DNA of 9,413 bases from Chloroflexota bacterium (GCA_017885485.1 JAFNFZ010000311.1:646-10058); one strand, 5' to 3'; counted from the stretch's first letter, positions 1 to 6,244 are shown. Notes: generated from the sequence alone by a model not told the origin. Program-made: numbers and translations.

Positions 1-121
1 ACGTCACGGCGGTTGCCAAGATGCGTATGCGCACCTCGTTCTTCCGGGGAGCCGGAGTCGCAAGTTCCTCGAGCCGAAGAACCTCCGGCGGACCGTAGCG
101 CGTGCAGATGACCGCTCTCAC
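1..121 (-). CDS. MDR-family NAD(P)-dependent oxidoreductase (zinc-type alcohol dehydrogenase / quinone reductase-like), N-terminal part
   Basis: The minus strand from a GTG at 121 reads 40 codons to the window edge. They begin MRAVICTRYGPPEVLRLEEL and continue through a P-x-P-x-x-N-E-V segment to I-L-A-T-A-V-T. This is the usual N-terminus of medium-chain dehydrogenase/reductase proteins of the quinone-oxidoreductase branch: K/R-A-(V/I)-x-x-x-x-Y-G-P-P-E-V-L, then N-E-V-x-(I/V)-(K/R)-(I/V), the first strands of the GroES-like domain. GAGGGG (130-135) lies 8 nt before the GTG and supports this start. The NAD(P)-binding domain and any zinc ligands are outside the window, so substrate and zinc dependence cannot be judged. 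Family members reduce quinones or enones, or oxidise alcohols, with NAD(P)(H) in the cytoplasm. Family call is secure; exact function is open. Confidence 0.85.
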   Translation of the reverse strand, partial: MRAVICTRYGPPEVLRLEELATPAPRKNEVRIRILATAVT

Positions 122-175
122 CTCAGAATCCCCTCAGTCTACGGATCCGCGTGCCGCTTCTCCACCGAACAGTGA

Positions 176-327
176 TTATGTTGATCCGCATAAGCTGCGG
201 AATTCCCGGTTTCTATCCATACAAGATGCCTCGCGGTTTCCGGCGCAAGGACCACCAAGCCTTTCCACTTCAATGACTTGCTGCCAGTTCAGCATTTTAT
301 ACCGGCATGTTATGCGGATCAACATAA
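176..327. repeat. Perfect 18-bp inverted repeat enclosing 116 bp
   Basis: The 18-mer at 176-193 (TTATGTTGATCCGCATAA) occurs as its exact reverse complement at 310-327. Each arm is itself an imperfect palindrome, TTATG - 8 nt - CATAA, which is the geometry of a tyrosine-recombinase core site (two short inverted arms around an 8-nt spacer). The enclosed 116 bp hold no convincing gene. On the minus strand they contain TATAAA (301-296) pointing at the oxidoreductase gene starting at 121, with a TTGATC inside the outer arm 15 nt further upstream. This could be a small non-autonomous mobile element, a pair of recombination sites flanking an invertible segment, or a hairpin. No recombinase is encoded in the window. 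Confidence 0.75.
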
Positions 328-424
328 AAGGACTTCTTCTCTCAAAGCCCGTCCATCGGACTGCGATCATCCGGCAGGTGGTCTGCCAACTCTTGCTGCA
401 CTCTTGCAAGCAGTGGGGGGGGTA

Positions 425-439
425 ACGGACTTGAACCGT
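425..439 (-). other. tRNA T-arm-like remnant
   Basis: On the minus strand this reads ACGG-TTCAAGT-CCGT, a 4-bp stem around a standard 7-nt T-loop. It is followed by TTA and eight C residues (422-415), much like the 3' end of a tRNA. No matching D-arm, anticodon arm or 5' acceptor strand is visible at the required distance, so it is not a tRNA gene. It could be a tRNA 3' fragment left by an integrated element, or chance. Confidence 0.2.
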
Positions 440-462
440 ATTCAACGTCAGGTAGGGCGCTA

Positions 463-610
463 TCAGGTTTGCAGGCCCACAATAGACCTACACCCGCATC
501 GATACCTTTTGAGATCAGAGTCTAGGCAAAGCTAGCCGTAGAGGCTAATAGGAGGCGAGATCCCGAGTCCCGTAGACGCCCCCTGTGACCATCTGGGGCT
601 GATGTAGTAG
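463..610 (+). repeat. Dispersed repeat A, copy 1 (head and tail)
   Basis: This copy shares the exact 15-mer GCAGGCCCACAATAG (471-485) with copies at 5344-5358 and 7618-7632. In all three copies GAGATCAG starts exactly 40 nt after the start of that 15-mer, so they align without gaps over roughly 75 nt. The head is followed by AGCCGTAGAGGCTAA, as in copy 2. The tail, CCCTGTGACCATCTGGGGCT (581-600), is also shared with copy 2 and with a lone tail near 856. There are no terminal inverted repeats and no transposase. Confidence 0.85.
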
Positions 611-639
611 AATGTCGCAAAGGGAGGAGATAGTGAATT

Positions 640-792
640 GTGGAATACAATGTTATCCACGCTACGTTGTCGTTGAAGAACCTGATCAAGAAGGTGAACA
701 AAGCAATCAAAGAGGGATGGAGGCCTCTTGGTGGGGTATGCGTTGACGTTGGCTACGGTTGGGCACAAGCCATGACCAGAGAAGTCAAGTGA
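640..792 (+). CDS. DUF1737-like small protein
   Basis: A GTG-initiated frame of 50 residues begins MEYNVIHATLSLKNLIKKVN and continues with A-I-K-E-G-W-R-P-L-G-G-V-C-V, ending near Y-G-W-A-Q-A-M-T-R-E. This matches the compact DUF1737 pattern: M-x-Y-x-V, a central helix, E-G-W-x-P-x-G-G-V, and a closing strand with Y/W-x-Q-A-M. Family members are about 50-70 residues, cytoplasmic, and of unknown biochemical role, so the length is normal. GGGAGGAG at 622-629 is a good ribosome binding site 10 nt before the GTG; no in-frame ATG lies near. The gene stands alone, between two direct copies of the repeat A tail (581-610 and 856-885). No promoter is obvious. Confidence 0.8.
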   Translation: MEYNVIHATLSLKNLIKKVNKAIKEGWRPLGGVCVDVGYGWAQAMTREVK

Positions 793-850
793 ACTGGAGG
801 GCGGGACCGGGGGTGAAGTGTCGAAGTGTTGAGGTGTCCCAGACCTCACA

Positions 851-885
851 GATGCGCCCTGTGACCACTTGGGGCTGAAGGGGTA
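851..885 (+). repeat. Dispersed repeat A, tail only (copy 4)
   Basis: CCCTGTGACCACTTGGGGCT at 856-875 followed by GAAGGGGTAG matches the tail of copy 2 (5452-5484) and differs by two bases from the tail of copy 1 (581-600) over the first 20 nt. The head module is absent. It lies 64 bp after the stop of the DUF1737-like gene, in the same orientation as the copy before that gene. Confidence 0.75.
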
Positions 886-916
886 GCGGTGATTGAGGTC
901 TCTGTGCCTCGTATCT

Positions 917-943
917 GATCGGCGTCGACGTCTCCAGCCGATC
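917..943 (-). terminator. Hairpin just after the stop of the membrane protein gene
   Basis: GATCGGC (917-923) and GCCGATC (937-943) form a perfect 7-bp stem with a 13-nt loop, starting 3 nt beyond the minus-strand stop at 947-949. Position and GC content suit a transcript end, but no U-run follows, so it may stabilise the 3' end rather than terminate transcription. Confidence 0.4.
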
Positions 944-946
944 CCG

Positions 947-1270
947 CTACAAGACCTTGATGACTATGAGGAATGCCGTCCCAATGATCAGCATAGGTAT
1001 TGACAAGACTATACATGGTAGAAAGAAGGCGCGTAATGTGACGGGTCTTCTCCCCGAGCTACCCACGCACGTAATGGTGATGCCACGTTCACCTGGTCTG
1101 TGATAGCTTGCCCTGCCAATATGGAACTCCATCTGTTCCCCGCTCCTGCAAATCACTGGAGCCGTAACCATAAGCCATTTCGGGTATACCAAAGTGATAG
1201 CCGATACAATCATCATGGAAGTCCACAAACTACCGCCAACGATAGTCAATACGAGCTGTGACGTGGTCAT
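947..1270 (-). CDS. Small two-helix membrane protein, conserved hypothetical
   Basis: This 107-residue product has a hydrophobic segment at about residues 5-30 and another at 81-106. Between them is a soluble loop of about 50 residues carrying C41-R-S-G-E, then S-Y-H-R-P-G-E (55-61), and I-T-C68-V before a basic G-R-R-P-V-T-L stretch. The two loop cysteines and S-Y-H-R-P-G-E look like conserved features rather than random translation. I do not recognise a named family. The likely topology is both termini on one side with the loop on the other. The ATG at 1270 follows AAGGAAG by 9 nt, an acceptable ribosome binding site. Upstream, module D1 ends in TTGACG (1408-1403) with TATCCT (1384-1379) 18 nt further on, a possible weak promoter. 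A hairpin lies just past the stop. No functional assignment is justified. Confidence 0.65.
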   Translation of the reverse strand: MTTSQLVLTIVGGSLWTSMMIVSAITLVYPKWLMVTAPVICRSGEQMEFHIGRASYHRPGERGITITCVGSSGRRPVTLRAFFLPCIVLSIPMLIIGTAFLIVIKVL

Positions 1271-1692
1271 GTCGGTGTCTTCCTTGTCTCAGCGCAAATC
1301 ATCGTGCTGTTGCCACTCACTCCCCGCTGCCAAAGTGGCCAGATACAAACAGCGGTTCCGTGTCCTCGGCTGAGCCTTAGGATAGTGCCAGACCATCAAG
1401 GGCGTCAACCTCAGCTTGGATACAGAGGGTGGGCAGGTCCAAAGGCTGGCAACTATAACCTAAGAAGTGGTACAACCACTGGGGGGTCATTCACCCCACC
1501 GAATAGATCTCCCCTCGGCGCGGAAACAACGGACTGCCAGAGTCCGCGCTCAGCGGTCTTAAGTGGTGCTGAAAGTCAATGATGGGGATAATGAGGAGTC
1601 AGTCCCCCGCGCCCAGGAATTTGCAGAATAGGCCATGCTGGTCTCCGTGTCTTCGGAGTCTCGACAGGACAAGGGGTGGACATGAGTGATGC
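1271..1692. other. Intergenic region: modules D1-C1, otherwise unassigned
   Basis: This 422-base spacer lies between two minus-strand genes. Apart from D1 and C1 I see a short GC-rich hairpin, GGGGT-CATTC-ACCCC (1483-1497), and nothing resembling a gene. The plus-strand open frame across 1304-1582 has no recognisable protein features. Confidence 0.5.
1403..1482 (-). repeat. Repeat modules D1 and C1, with a possible promoter
   Basis: D1 (1406-1429) is identical over 24 nt to D2 (6186-6209) and related to D3 (6519-6550) and D4 (5205-5227). C1 (1446-1480) is a 35-nt match to C2 (3177-3211) with six differences, all transitions. On the minus strand D1 runs into TTGACG, with TATCCT 18 nt downstream (1384-1379), facing the membrane protein gene that starts at 1270. 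Confidence 0.7.
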
Positions 1693-2931
1693 CTACCCGG
1701 CCCCGTCGATCACCCCATCATTCTGAAACCTGGCGATTTCCGTCTCGCTGTAGCCGCCGATATCTCTCAGGATCTCCGTGGTATGCTCGCCCAGCCGGGG
1801 TGCGGTGAATCCGAGGGCGGCCGGCGTTTCGCTGAACTCAACGGGATACGCCGGCACCTTGATGTCGCCGAATAGTCGGTGACTCGTGTCGATTATGTAG
1901 TTGTTGGCTGTCACCTGAGGGTCTGTGGCCAATTCGAGCGTGGTATTGACTGGAGAACAGAAGATGTCGCGTTCTGAGAAAGCCCGGAGCCATCGATCAC
2001 GGGGCTTGGCAATGAAGACCGTGTCCAGAAACGCAATGAACTCATCTCGATGTTCGAACATCTTGTCCCTGTTCTCGAACCTAGGATCGTGCTCCAACTC
2101 CGTGTGATCGATGGCCTGGCAGAAATCCCTCCATGCCGTGGGGTGGTGGGACAGCGTTATGCAGAGCCACTTGCCATCCTGGCATCTGTAGTAATTGCGG
2201 AGCGGGTCGGTGGACTTCCTCTGGTGGCGCAGTGCATCCTGACCCATGATGAGGGCATTGAGGACGTTGAAATACTGGAGGAACATAGCGGAGCTCAGCA
2301 ATGATACCTTCAGTTCCTGCCCTAGCCCGGTGCGCTCTCTGGCATAGAGGGCGGTCATGATGGCGTGGCTGGCAGTGATGGCCGTGATCTGGTCGATCAA
2401 GCCAAACTGGGCGATAAGAGGCGGCATATCCGGCTCGCCCACGGCCGACATAAGTCCTGATCTGGCCTGACCGAGGAAATCAAAACCTCCGGCCTCGCTG
2501 TCAGGGCCTCTTGATCCGAAGGCGGAGACGGCAGCGTATATCAGCCCAGGATTGACCTTCCGCAGATGCGCGTAGGTCATGCGCTGATCATTCACGGCTT
2601 TGGCGCGGAAGTTAGTCACGAATATGTCGCACTTCGAAACGAGACGGTAGACGATCTGCTTGCCTTCCTCCTTGCTCAGGTCCAGGGCAATGCTCTTCTT
2701 GTGGCGGTTGGCTCCCTCATAGAAGGTGCTGTGACCGTCCTTAGCCACGGGGAAGTTGCCGAAACGTAACAGCATGCGAATGGGGTCGCCGGTCTTGGGC
2801 AGCTCTATCTTGATGACTTCGGCTCCCAGGTCGCCTAAGATCGCAAGGGTCCCCGGGCCGGCGTGAAACGCCCCCCACTCCAGAGCCCGAATGCCTTTTA
2901 GCGGCTGGTTGCCGGAATGACTGTCACCCAT
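1693..2931 (-). CDS. Class III CoA-transferase (CaiB/BaiF, formyl-CoA transferase family)
   Basis: The 412-residue product matches the CaiB/BaiF family in length and layout. Near the N-terminus are L-K-G-I-R-A-L-E-W-G and a G-x-L-G-D-L-G-A-E-V-I-K-I-E segment (residues 33-43), then the N-R-x-K-K-S-I-A-L-D-L block (75-85). G-G-F-D-F-L-G-Q-A-R-S-G (148-159) contains the expected catalytic aspartate (D151), which forms the aspartyl-CoA mixed anhydride. The C-terminal A-P-R-L-G-E-H-T block (377-384) is also typical. These enzymes move CoA between an acyl-CoA and a free carboxylate in the cytoplasm; the substrate cannot be read from sequence. The frame is open 33 codons further upstream, but the ATG at 2931 is preferred because AAAAGGA (2944-2938) precedes it at 6 nt and family homology starts there. 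A weak promoter, TTGCTA-N17-TACCAT, may lie at 3030-3002. It diverges from the FAD oxidoreductase gene. Confidence 0.92.
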   Translation of the reverse strand: MGDSHSGNQPLKGIRALEWGAFHAGPGTLAILGDLGAEVIKIELPKTGDPIRMLLRFGNFPVAKDGHSTFYEGANRHKKSIALDLSKEEGKQIVYRLVSKCDIFVTNFRAKAVNDQRMTYAHLRKVNPGLIYAAVSAFGSRGPDSEAGGFDFLGQARSGLMSAVGEPDMPPLIAQFGLIDQITAITASHAIMTALYARERTGLGQELKVSLLSSAMFLQYFNVLNALIMGQDALRHQRKSTDPLRNYYRCQDGKWLCITLSHHPTAWRDFCQAIDHTELEHDPRFENRDKMFEHRDEFIAFLDTVFIAKPRDRWLRAFSERDIFCSPVNTTLELATDPQVTANNYIIDTSHRLFGDIKVPAYPVEFSETPAALGFTAPRLGEHTTEILRDIGGYSETEIARFQNDGVIDGAG

Positions 2932-3121
2932 ACTTCGTCCTTTTGGCTCCTTTCCAGAATTCGGTACGCCATACGCGCGATGAATCACGTCGCCAGTGAG
3001 AATGGTAATCCTGAGGCGGAATGTTAGCAAGAGACAAGGCTAACCTAAGTGGGCTGCATCACGCAGAACTGTGAACCCGCAGCAAGTGATCTGCTGACCT
3101 TCGCCGAACCTTGCAGGGAGT

Positions 3122-3211
3122 TGGTGGGCAGTACTGGACGATAGGCAGAACCAAGGCCTTCCAACTGGCCTTCGGTCTGGCAACTGTAGCCTGAGAAGTG
3201 ATACAGCTACT
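3122..3211 (+). repeat. Repeat modules B1 and C2, joined
   Basis: B1 (3122-3180) matches B2 (7706-7764) without gaps at about 47 of 59 positions. It runs directly into C2 (3177-3211), whose partner C1 (1446-1480) is preceded instead by module D. Modules are therefore joined in different orders at different places. Part of B also resembles the middle of repeat A copy 2, around AGGCAG and AGAACCTT (5425-5444). Confidence 0.65.
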
Positions 3212-3394
3212 CGAGGCAGGTCAATACCAATCATCCCTGTGGTGCCAAAGAGGTGAACTGTGCCATGTTTCCCGTGCAGAATCGCCTTTTGGCCTCCCAA
3301 ACTGTAGAATTCGGGGATACTAGTCGCCCGCGTCCTGTAGGGACGAGAATGAGACTTTGAGGGAGGTGGCCAGTCGGCCCAAAGCATTTGAGGC

Positions 3395-3424
3395 TTGCAG
3401 AGCAACTGCTGTCATGCTTATCAT
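3395..3424 (+). promoter_or_regulatory. Sigma70-type promoter of the FAD oxidoreductase gene
   Basis: TTGCAG (3395-3400) and TATCAT (3419-3424) are separated by 18 nt. The predicted start of transcription near 3431 leaves a leader of about 46 nt to the ATG at 3477. The same -10 hexamer is used by the DUF2089 operon promoter. Confidence 0.5.
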
Positions 3425-3476
3425 ACGGTCACCGGAGTCAAGCGAGTGCTGACGCAAGAAACCAAAGGGGGGTGTG

Positions 3477-4943
3477 ATGGCTAAGAAGTACGATGTCATC
3501 GTCATAGGCAGCGGGCCAGGCGGTCTCTCATGTGCCGCTCTTCTGGCAAAGTGGGGGCTGAAGACTCTCATTGTTGAGAAGAACGAGGGCTTGGGCGGAA
3601 AGGCGGTCACTCCCACCAAGGACGGGTTCACCTGCGACCAGGCGCCGAAGCTGCAGGTACCCGCACAAGGCCCCAGTTTCGCCACAGTCTTCAAGGAACT
3701 GGGCATCGAGTCTATGCTCAAGCCGATCCCATTGAGCGTTGCAGGCCTCGCCTATAGAGGTCCATCGGGCAAGTACAAGCTCGGCGCTCTTCCCGCGGAC
3801 ACAGGATTGCAGCCGGGGCCACTCTTCGAGCTGTGGGACCTCGAACCGGCCAAGCAGGACGCAGCCTTGAACTTCATGGTCAATATGGCCATGATGCCTG
3901 CAGATCAGGTCAGCGCACTGGACGACCAGACCACAGAGCAGTGGCTCTCGCAGTTCAAGGATATCCCCTGGCAGGTCTACAGCTACTTGATGATGCACGC
4001 CAACGCATCACTTGCCGAGCCGATAGATCTGGTCTCGGCCTCTGAGCAGATCGCGATTATGCAGGACATCGCCTTGCGTGGTGCGGCCGGGTATTACGTC
4101 GGCGGCTTTGGTCGGGTGTTGGGGGACATCGCCAATGCCATGAAGGCTGCTGGCGGCGAGATTCGTACCAAGACACGCGTACAGAAGATAAAGGTCAGCA
4201 ACGGGCGAGTCACCGGCGTGAGCACCGATGATGACACATTTGAAGCACCGATCATTGTCAGCGATGCCGGTCTACAACCTACCGTGCTCAAACTGGTGGG
4301 AGAAGATCACCTCGACCCCAGCTACGTAAGTTGGGTGAAGGATCTTGTCCCTGGGTGGGCTTTCACCGGCGTCAGGTACCATTTGAACAAGAAGGTCTTG
4401 GAGTATCAGATGTACAACATCTGGGCCGATGACACCACCATGAACCTGGAACGATTCCTCAAAATGCGCTCCGGCAAGATCCCGGACGAAGTGCTGATGT
4501 TCGGCACGGTTCCGTCCAACTTCGACCCGACCATGGCCCCACCGGGCAAGCAATGCCTCGTGGCCGGCACTATCTGCTCTCCTGATCCAACTGCCAAGGA
4601 GATCAAGATGCTGCTGCAGAAGATGGACGGTATGTGGAACAAGCTCTATCCAGGAGTGATGGACGCGGTGATCTACAAGGAGATCGAGGGGCCGAAAGAA
4701 ATCTCGGAGTTCACGCGGGACAGCGTGGTAAAGGGGCAAGGTGGAGAGTGCGTTGGCCTAGGCCAGATCGCCGGCCAGTGCGGCAAGCACCAGCCTTCGC
4801 CCAAAGCGCCGATCGGCGGCCTGTTCTACACCGGTGCGGATGTGGGCATCCCCGGAATGGGTACTCATAAGGCTTCCGGTGGTGGCATTAAGGCGGCCAG
4901 GATGGTCATGCAATACAAGCGTCTGCGGCAGGCCATGAGCTAG
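3477..4943 (+). CDS. CrtI-like (phytoene desaturase / retinol saturase-type) FAD-dependent oxidoreductase
   Basis: The 488-residue product starts with a complete FAD-binding Rossmann motif: V-I-V-I-G-S-G-P-G-G (residues 7-16), the acidic end of strand 2 at E34, and G-L-G-G-K (38-42), the pattern of CrtI and related amine-oxidase-fold enzymes. The C-terminal FAD contact I-G-G-L-F-Y-T-G-A-D-V-G followed by G-M-G-T-H-x-A-S-G-G-G (446-470) is intact. Length suits the family. CrtI-type enzymes desaturate or isomerise carotenoids and related polyenes; many bacterial members have unknown substrates, and no phytoene synthase or other carotenoid gene is here. It is probably cytoplasmic or membrane-associated. 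A GTG at 3474 directly precedes the ATG; ATG 3477 is preferred because AAAGGGG (3464-3470) sits 6 nt before it. A promoter lies at 3395-3424. The specific reaction is unassigned. Confidence 0.9.
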   Translation: MAKKYDVIVIGSGPGGLSCAALLAKWGLKTLIVEKNEGLGGKAVTPTKDGFTCDQAPKLQVPAQGPSFATVFKELGIESMLKPIPLSVAGLAYRGPSGKYKLGALPADTGLQPGPLFELWDLEPAKQDAALNFMVNMAMMPADQVSALDDQTTEQWLSQFKDIPWQVYSYLMMHANASLAEPIDLVSASEQIAIMQDIALRGAAGYYVGGFGRVLGDIANAMKAAGGEIRTKTRVQKIKVSNGRVTGVSTDDDTFEAPIIVSDAGLQPTVLKLVGEDHLDPSYVSWVKDLVPGWAFTGVRYHLNKKVLEYQMYNIWADDTTMNLERFLKMRSGKIPDEVLMFGTVPSNFDPTMAPPGKQCLVAGTICSPDPTAKEIKMLLQKMDGMWNKLYPGVMDAVIYKEIEGPKEISEFTRDSVVKGQGGECVGLGQIAGQCGKHQPSPKAPIGGLFYTGADVGIPGMGTHKASGGGIKAARMVMQYKRLRQAMS

Positions 4944-4946
4944 CAC

Positions 4947-5096
4947 TCAAGCTGTTTGAGGTTCTGAGTCGCTCCGTTCTTCCTGGCAGAAGGCGGCTGA
5001 TTCGCCTAGAGCCTGTCTTTTGACAAGCGCTGCACCGCATTGGATACAAACGCCAGCATCGTGCTTGTTCTCTTTCCCACACTTCGTGGAGGACAT
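4947..5096 (-). pseudogene. Zinc-ribbon-like miniature protein, one cysteine lost (possibly degraded)
   Basis: The 49-codon frame begins MSSTKCGKENKHDAG and continues V-C-I-Q-C-G-A-A-L. This closely follows the common N-terminal zinc ribbon: C-x-x-C-G-K-E-N, about ten residues, then F-C-x-x-C-G-x-x-L. C6, C17 and C20 are present, but the first ligand is S3 (TCC, one base from TGC), so the site has three of four cysteines. The 29 residues that follow have no recognisable domain, whereas family proteins usually continue into a second ribbon or a membrane helix. A stop codon lies three codons before the ATG, and AGGAGG is 10 nt before it. Module D4 lies 108 bp upstream, as with three other minus-strand genes here. 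It is convergent with the FAD oxidoreductase (3 bp between stops). It may be a remnant or a small divergent gene. Confidence 0.4.
4991..5021 (+). terminator. Weak terminator-like hairpin after the FAD oxidoreductase gene
   Basis: AGGCG (4991-4995) pairs with CGCCT (5003-5007) around a 7-nt loop, with TCTTTT at 5016-5021. The stem is short and the T-run lies 10 nt away, so this is a weak candidate. It overlaps the minus-strand zinc-ribbon frame. Confidence 0.25.
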
Positions 5097-5204
5097 CTCT
5101 TTCTAGCCTCCTCATCTTCTCTCGACCGCGTGACAATTACTCTACATTGGTCAACCCACTGTCCTGAGACCTTGGTCCCTATTTCGGAGAGCCTACAACC
5201 CAAA

Positions 5205-5227
5205 CTCAGCTTGGAGACAAAGGATGG
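5205..5227 (-). repeat. Repeat module D4 (degenerate)
   Basis: It matches D1 (1410-1432) at 20 of 23 positions, in the same orientation. It lies 108 bp upstream of the minus-strand zinc-ribbon frame starting at 5096. Confidence 0.6.
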
Positions 5228-5334
5228 TATGCCCTGGCTCTGGATCGCTGTCCTGTGGCCTCTAGTGAAGCCCTGAAGGCATGAAGGGGTAGCCTGAGGC
5301 CCTGCAAGGCAGCCGCTGGGATGATGACATCGCC

Positions 5335-5484
5335 ATCAGGATTGCAGGCCCACAATAGGCCTACACCCGCGTCCATACCGTTTGAGATCAGGGTCTAGGC
5401 AAATCCAGCCGTAGAGGCTAAGGATAGGCAGTACCCCAGAACCTTGCAGACACCCTCTGTGACCATCTGGGGCTGAAGGGGTAG
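5335..5484 (+). repeat. Dispersed repeat A, copy 2 (head and tail)
   Basis: This is the most complete copy: head with GCAGGCCCACAATAG at 5344-5358, GAGATCAG 40 nt on, AGCCGTAGAGGCTAA, a B-like middle (5425-5444), and the tail GTGACCATCTGGGGCTGAAG (5459-5478). It aligns with copy 1 (463-610) over about 150 nt with scattered substitutions and small gaps. It ends 20 bp from the stop codon of the minus-strand flavoprotein gene. Confidence 0.85.
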
Positions 5485-5503
5485 GAGGGGACAGGCTAGA
5501 GCT

Positions 5504-6136
5504 CTACAGAGAGTTGCCAGTATGTTGCCCTGCCGTGGTTGACAAGATCAGTTTCTGAACGAGGCTTCTACACTGCTTGATGGCAGCCTTGTTTCTTAGG
5601 ACTTCGCCCCTCTCATCCCCTGCTCTAACGCTGACGGCAATGAAGGGACGATCGTCATGCGAAATCAATGTCAGTCCAACGAACTCAATGTAGTCGACAA
5701 CCGTCTGCAGGTTTCCTTTCTTGACCTTCCCTGTGCCTGACAAAGCAAAGAGGCAGAAAGGCTTGTGCTCCGAGAAGAGCTTGCAGTCTGGTTTCCTGAC
5801 AGGTCCACCATAACCCATGTGCCTGCGCACATGCACAATCGTAGCTAGTCTTTCCAAGAGCGCCAAGAACTTTGAAGGAGCATCTAGGTACTTGGGTACG
5901 GAAAAGACTATTCCGTCAGCACTCCTCATCGCTGAGAGAATCTCATCAAGGTCATCTTCAAGGACACACTCTCTGTCTTTGCATTCCTCGCAGAGATTGC
6001 AGAATTCTATTCTTCTGTCTGCCAATTGGATTATGTCCCAATCGGCGTCGACGGACTCAAGCACGCTTCTAGCCAGTGAGTAGGAGTTGCCATTCTCCCT
6101 TTGAGAGCCGACTATTGCCAAGAGCTTCGTTCTCAT
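5504..6136 (-). CDS. Iron-sulfur flavoprotein (NADPH-dependent FMN reductase / flavodoxin-like fold)
   Basis: The 210-residue product opens with strand 1 and the FMN phosphate loop: L-L-A-I-V-G-S-Q-R-E-N-G-N-S-Y-S-L-A (residues 4-21), the G-S-x-R-x-x-x-N-S pattern of the NADPH-dependent FMN reductase fold. Four cysteines at 46, 49, 52 and 57 form C-x2-C-x2-C-x4-C, the compact motif that binds a 4Fe-4S cluster in archaeal and bacterial Isf proteins. D-G-I-V-F-S-V-P-K-Y (75-84) is the second flavin-contact strand. Known Isf proteins carry electrons between ferredoxin and oxidants such as O2 or peroxide in anaerobes; this role is inferred. A GTG at 6163 would add nine residues, but ATG 6136 is preferred because homology starts there and a TATAAT (6172-6167) would place transcription start between them. 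No clear ribosome binding site precedes either. Module D2 lies 49 bp upstream of the ATG. Confidence 0.85.
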   Translation of the reverse strand: MRTKLLAIVGSQRENGNSYSLARSVLESVDADWDIIQLADRRIEFCNLCEECKDRECVLEDDLDEILSAMRSADGIVFSVPKYLDAPSKFLALLERLATIVHVRRHMGYGGPVRKPDCKLFSEHKPFCLFALSGTGKVKKGNLQTVVDYIEFVGLTLISHDDRPFIAVSVRAGDERGEVLRNKAAIKQCRSLVQKLILSTTAGQHTGNSL

Positions 6137-6183
6137 AGATTCAACAAGAGCGGGTGCTTCCACACCATTATATCAATATCGAC

Positions 6184-6212
6184 ACCAACCTCAGCTTGGA
6201 TACAGAGGGGGC
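6184..6212 (-). repeat. Repeat module D2
   Basis: Positions 6186-6209 repeat D1 (1406-1429) exactly over 24 nt. It sits 5' of the iron-sulfur flavoprotein gene, in the same orientation relative to the gene as D1. On the minus strand it runs into TTGGTG and then TATAAT (6172-6167); the spacing between the two (10 nt) is too short for a standard promoter. Confidence 0.75.
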
Positions 6213-6244
6213 AGTGGAAAACTGGCAGGGGAGGGACGCCCGGG

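Larger units (their letters stand above)
122..639. other. Intergenic region: inverted repeat, tRNA-like piece, repeat A1
   Basis: This 518-base spacer separates the divergent oxidoreductase (121, -) and DUF1737-like (640, +) genes. It holds the 18-bp inverted repeat, the tRNA T-arm-like piece with its run of eight G (415-422), and the first full copy of dispersed repeat A. The open frames crossing it have no recognisable protein character. Confidence 0.6.
2932..3476. other. Divergent intergenic region between CoA-transferase and FAD oxidoreductase
   Basis: The 545 bases hold a weak possible promoter for the CoA-transferase, modules B1-C2, and the promoter of the oxidoreductase. Short open frames here (for example a 31-codon one from 3265) show no family character. 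Confidence 0.5.
5097..5503. other. Intergenic region: module D4 and repeat A copy 2
   Basis: This 407-base spacer holds D4 (5205-5227), a short piece of the A tail (5281-5292, ATGAAGGGGTAG) and the full repeat A copy 2. I see no gene; the plus-strand open frame at 5040-5276 overlaps D4 and has no family resemblance. Confidence 0.5.

Noticed and set aside
532..849. Minus-strand open frame of 105 codons
   Set aside because: It lies opposite the DUF1737-like gene and repeat A tails and has low-complexity Pro/Ser character; the plus-strand frame has the family motifs.
3528..3998. Long minus-strand frame of 156 codons (and similar at 4272-4739)
   Set aside because: Antisense shadow of the FAD oxidoreductase, whose motifs are intact in the sense frame.
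5040..5276. Plus-strand frame of 78 codons ending in a hydrophobic W-L-W-I-A-V-L-W stretch
   Set aside because: It runs antisense to the zinc-ribbon frame and through module D4; no ribosome site and no family match seen.
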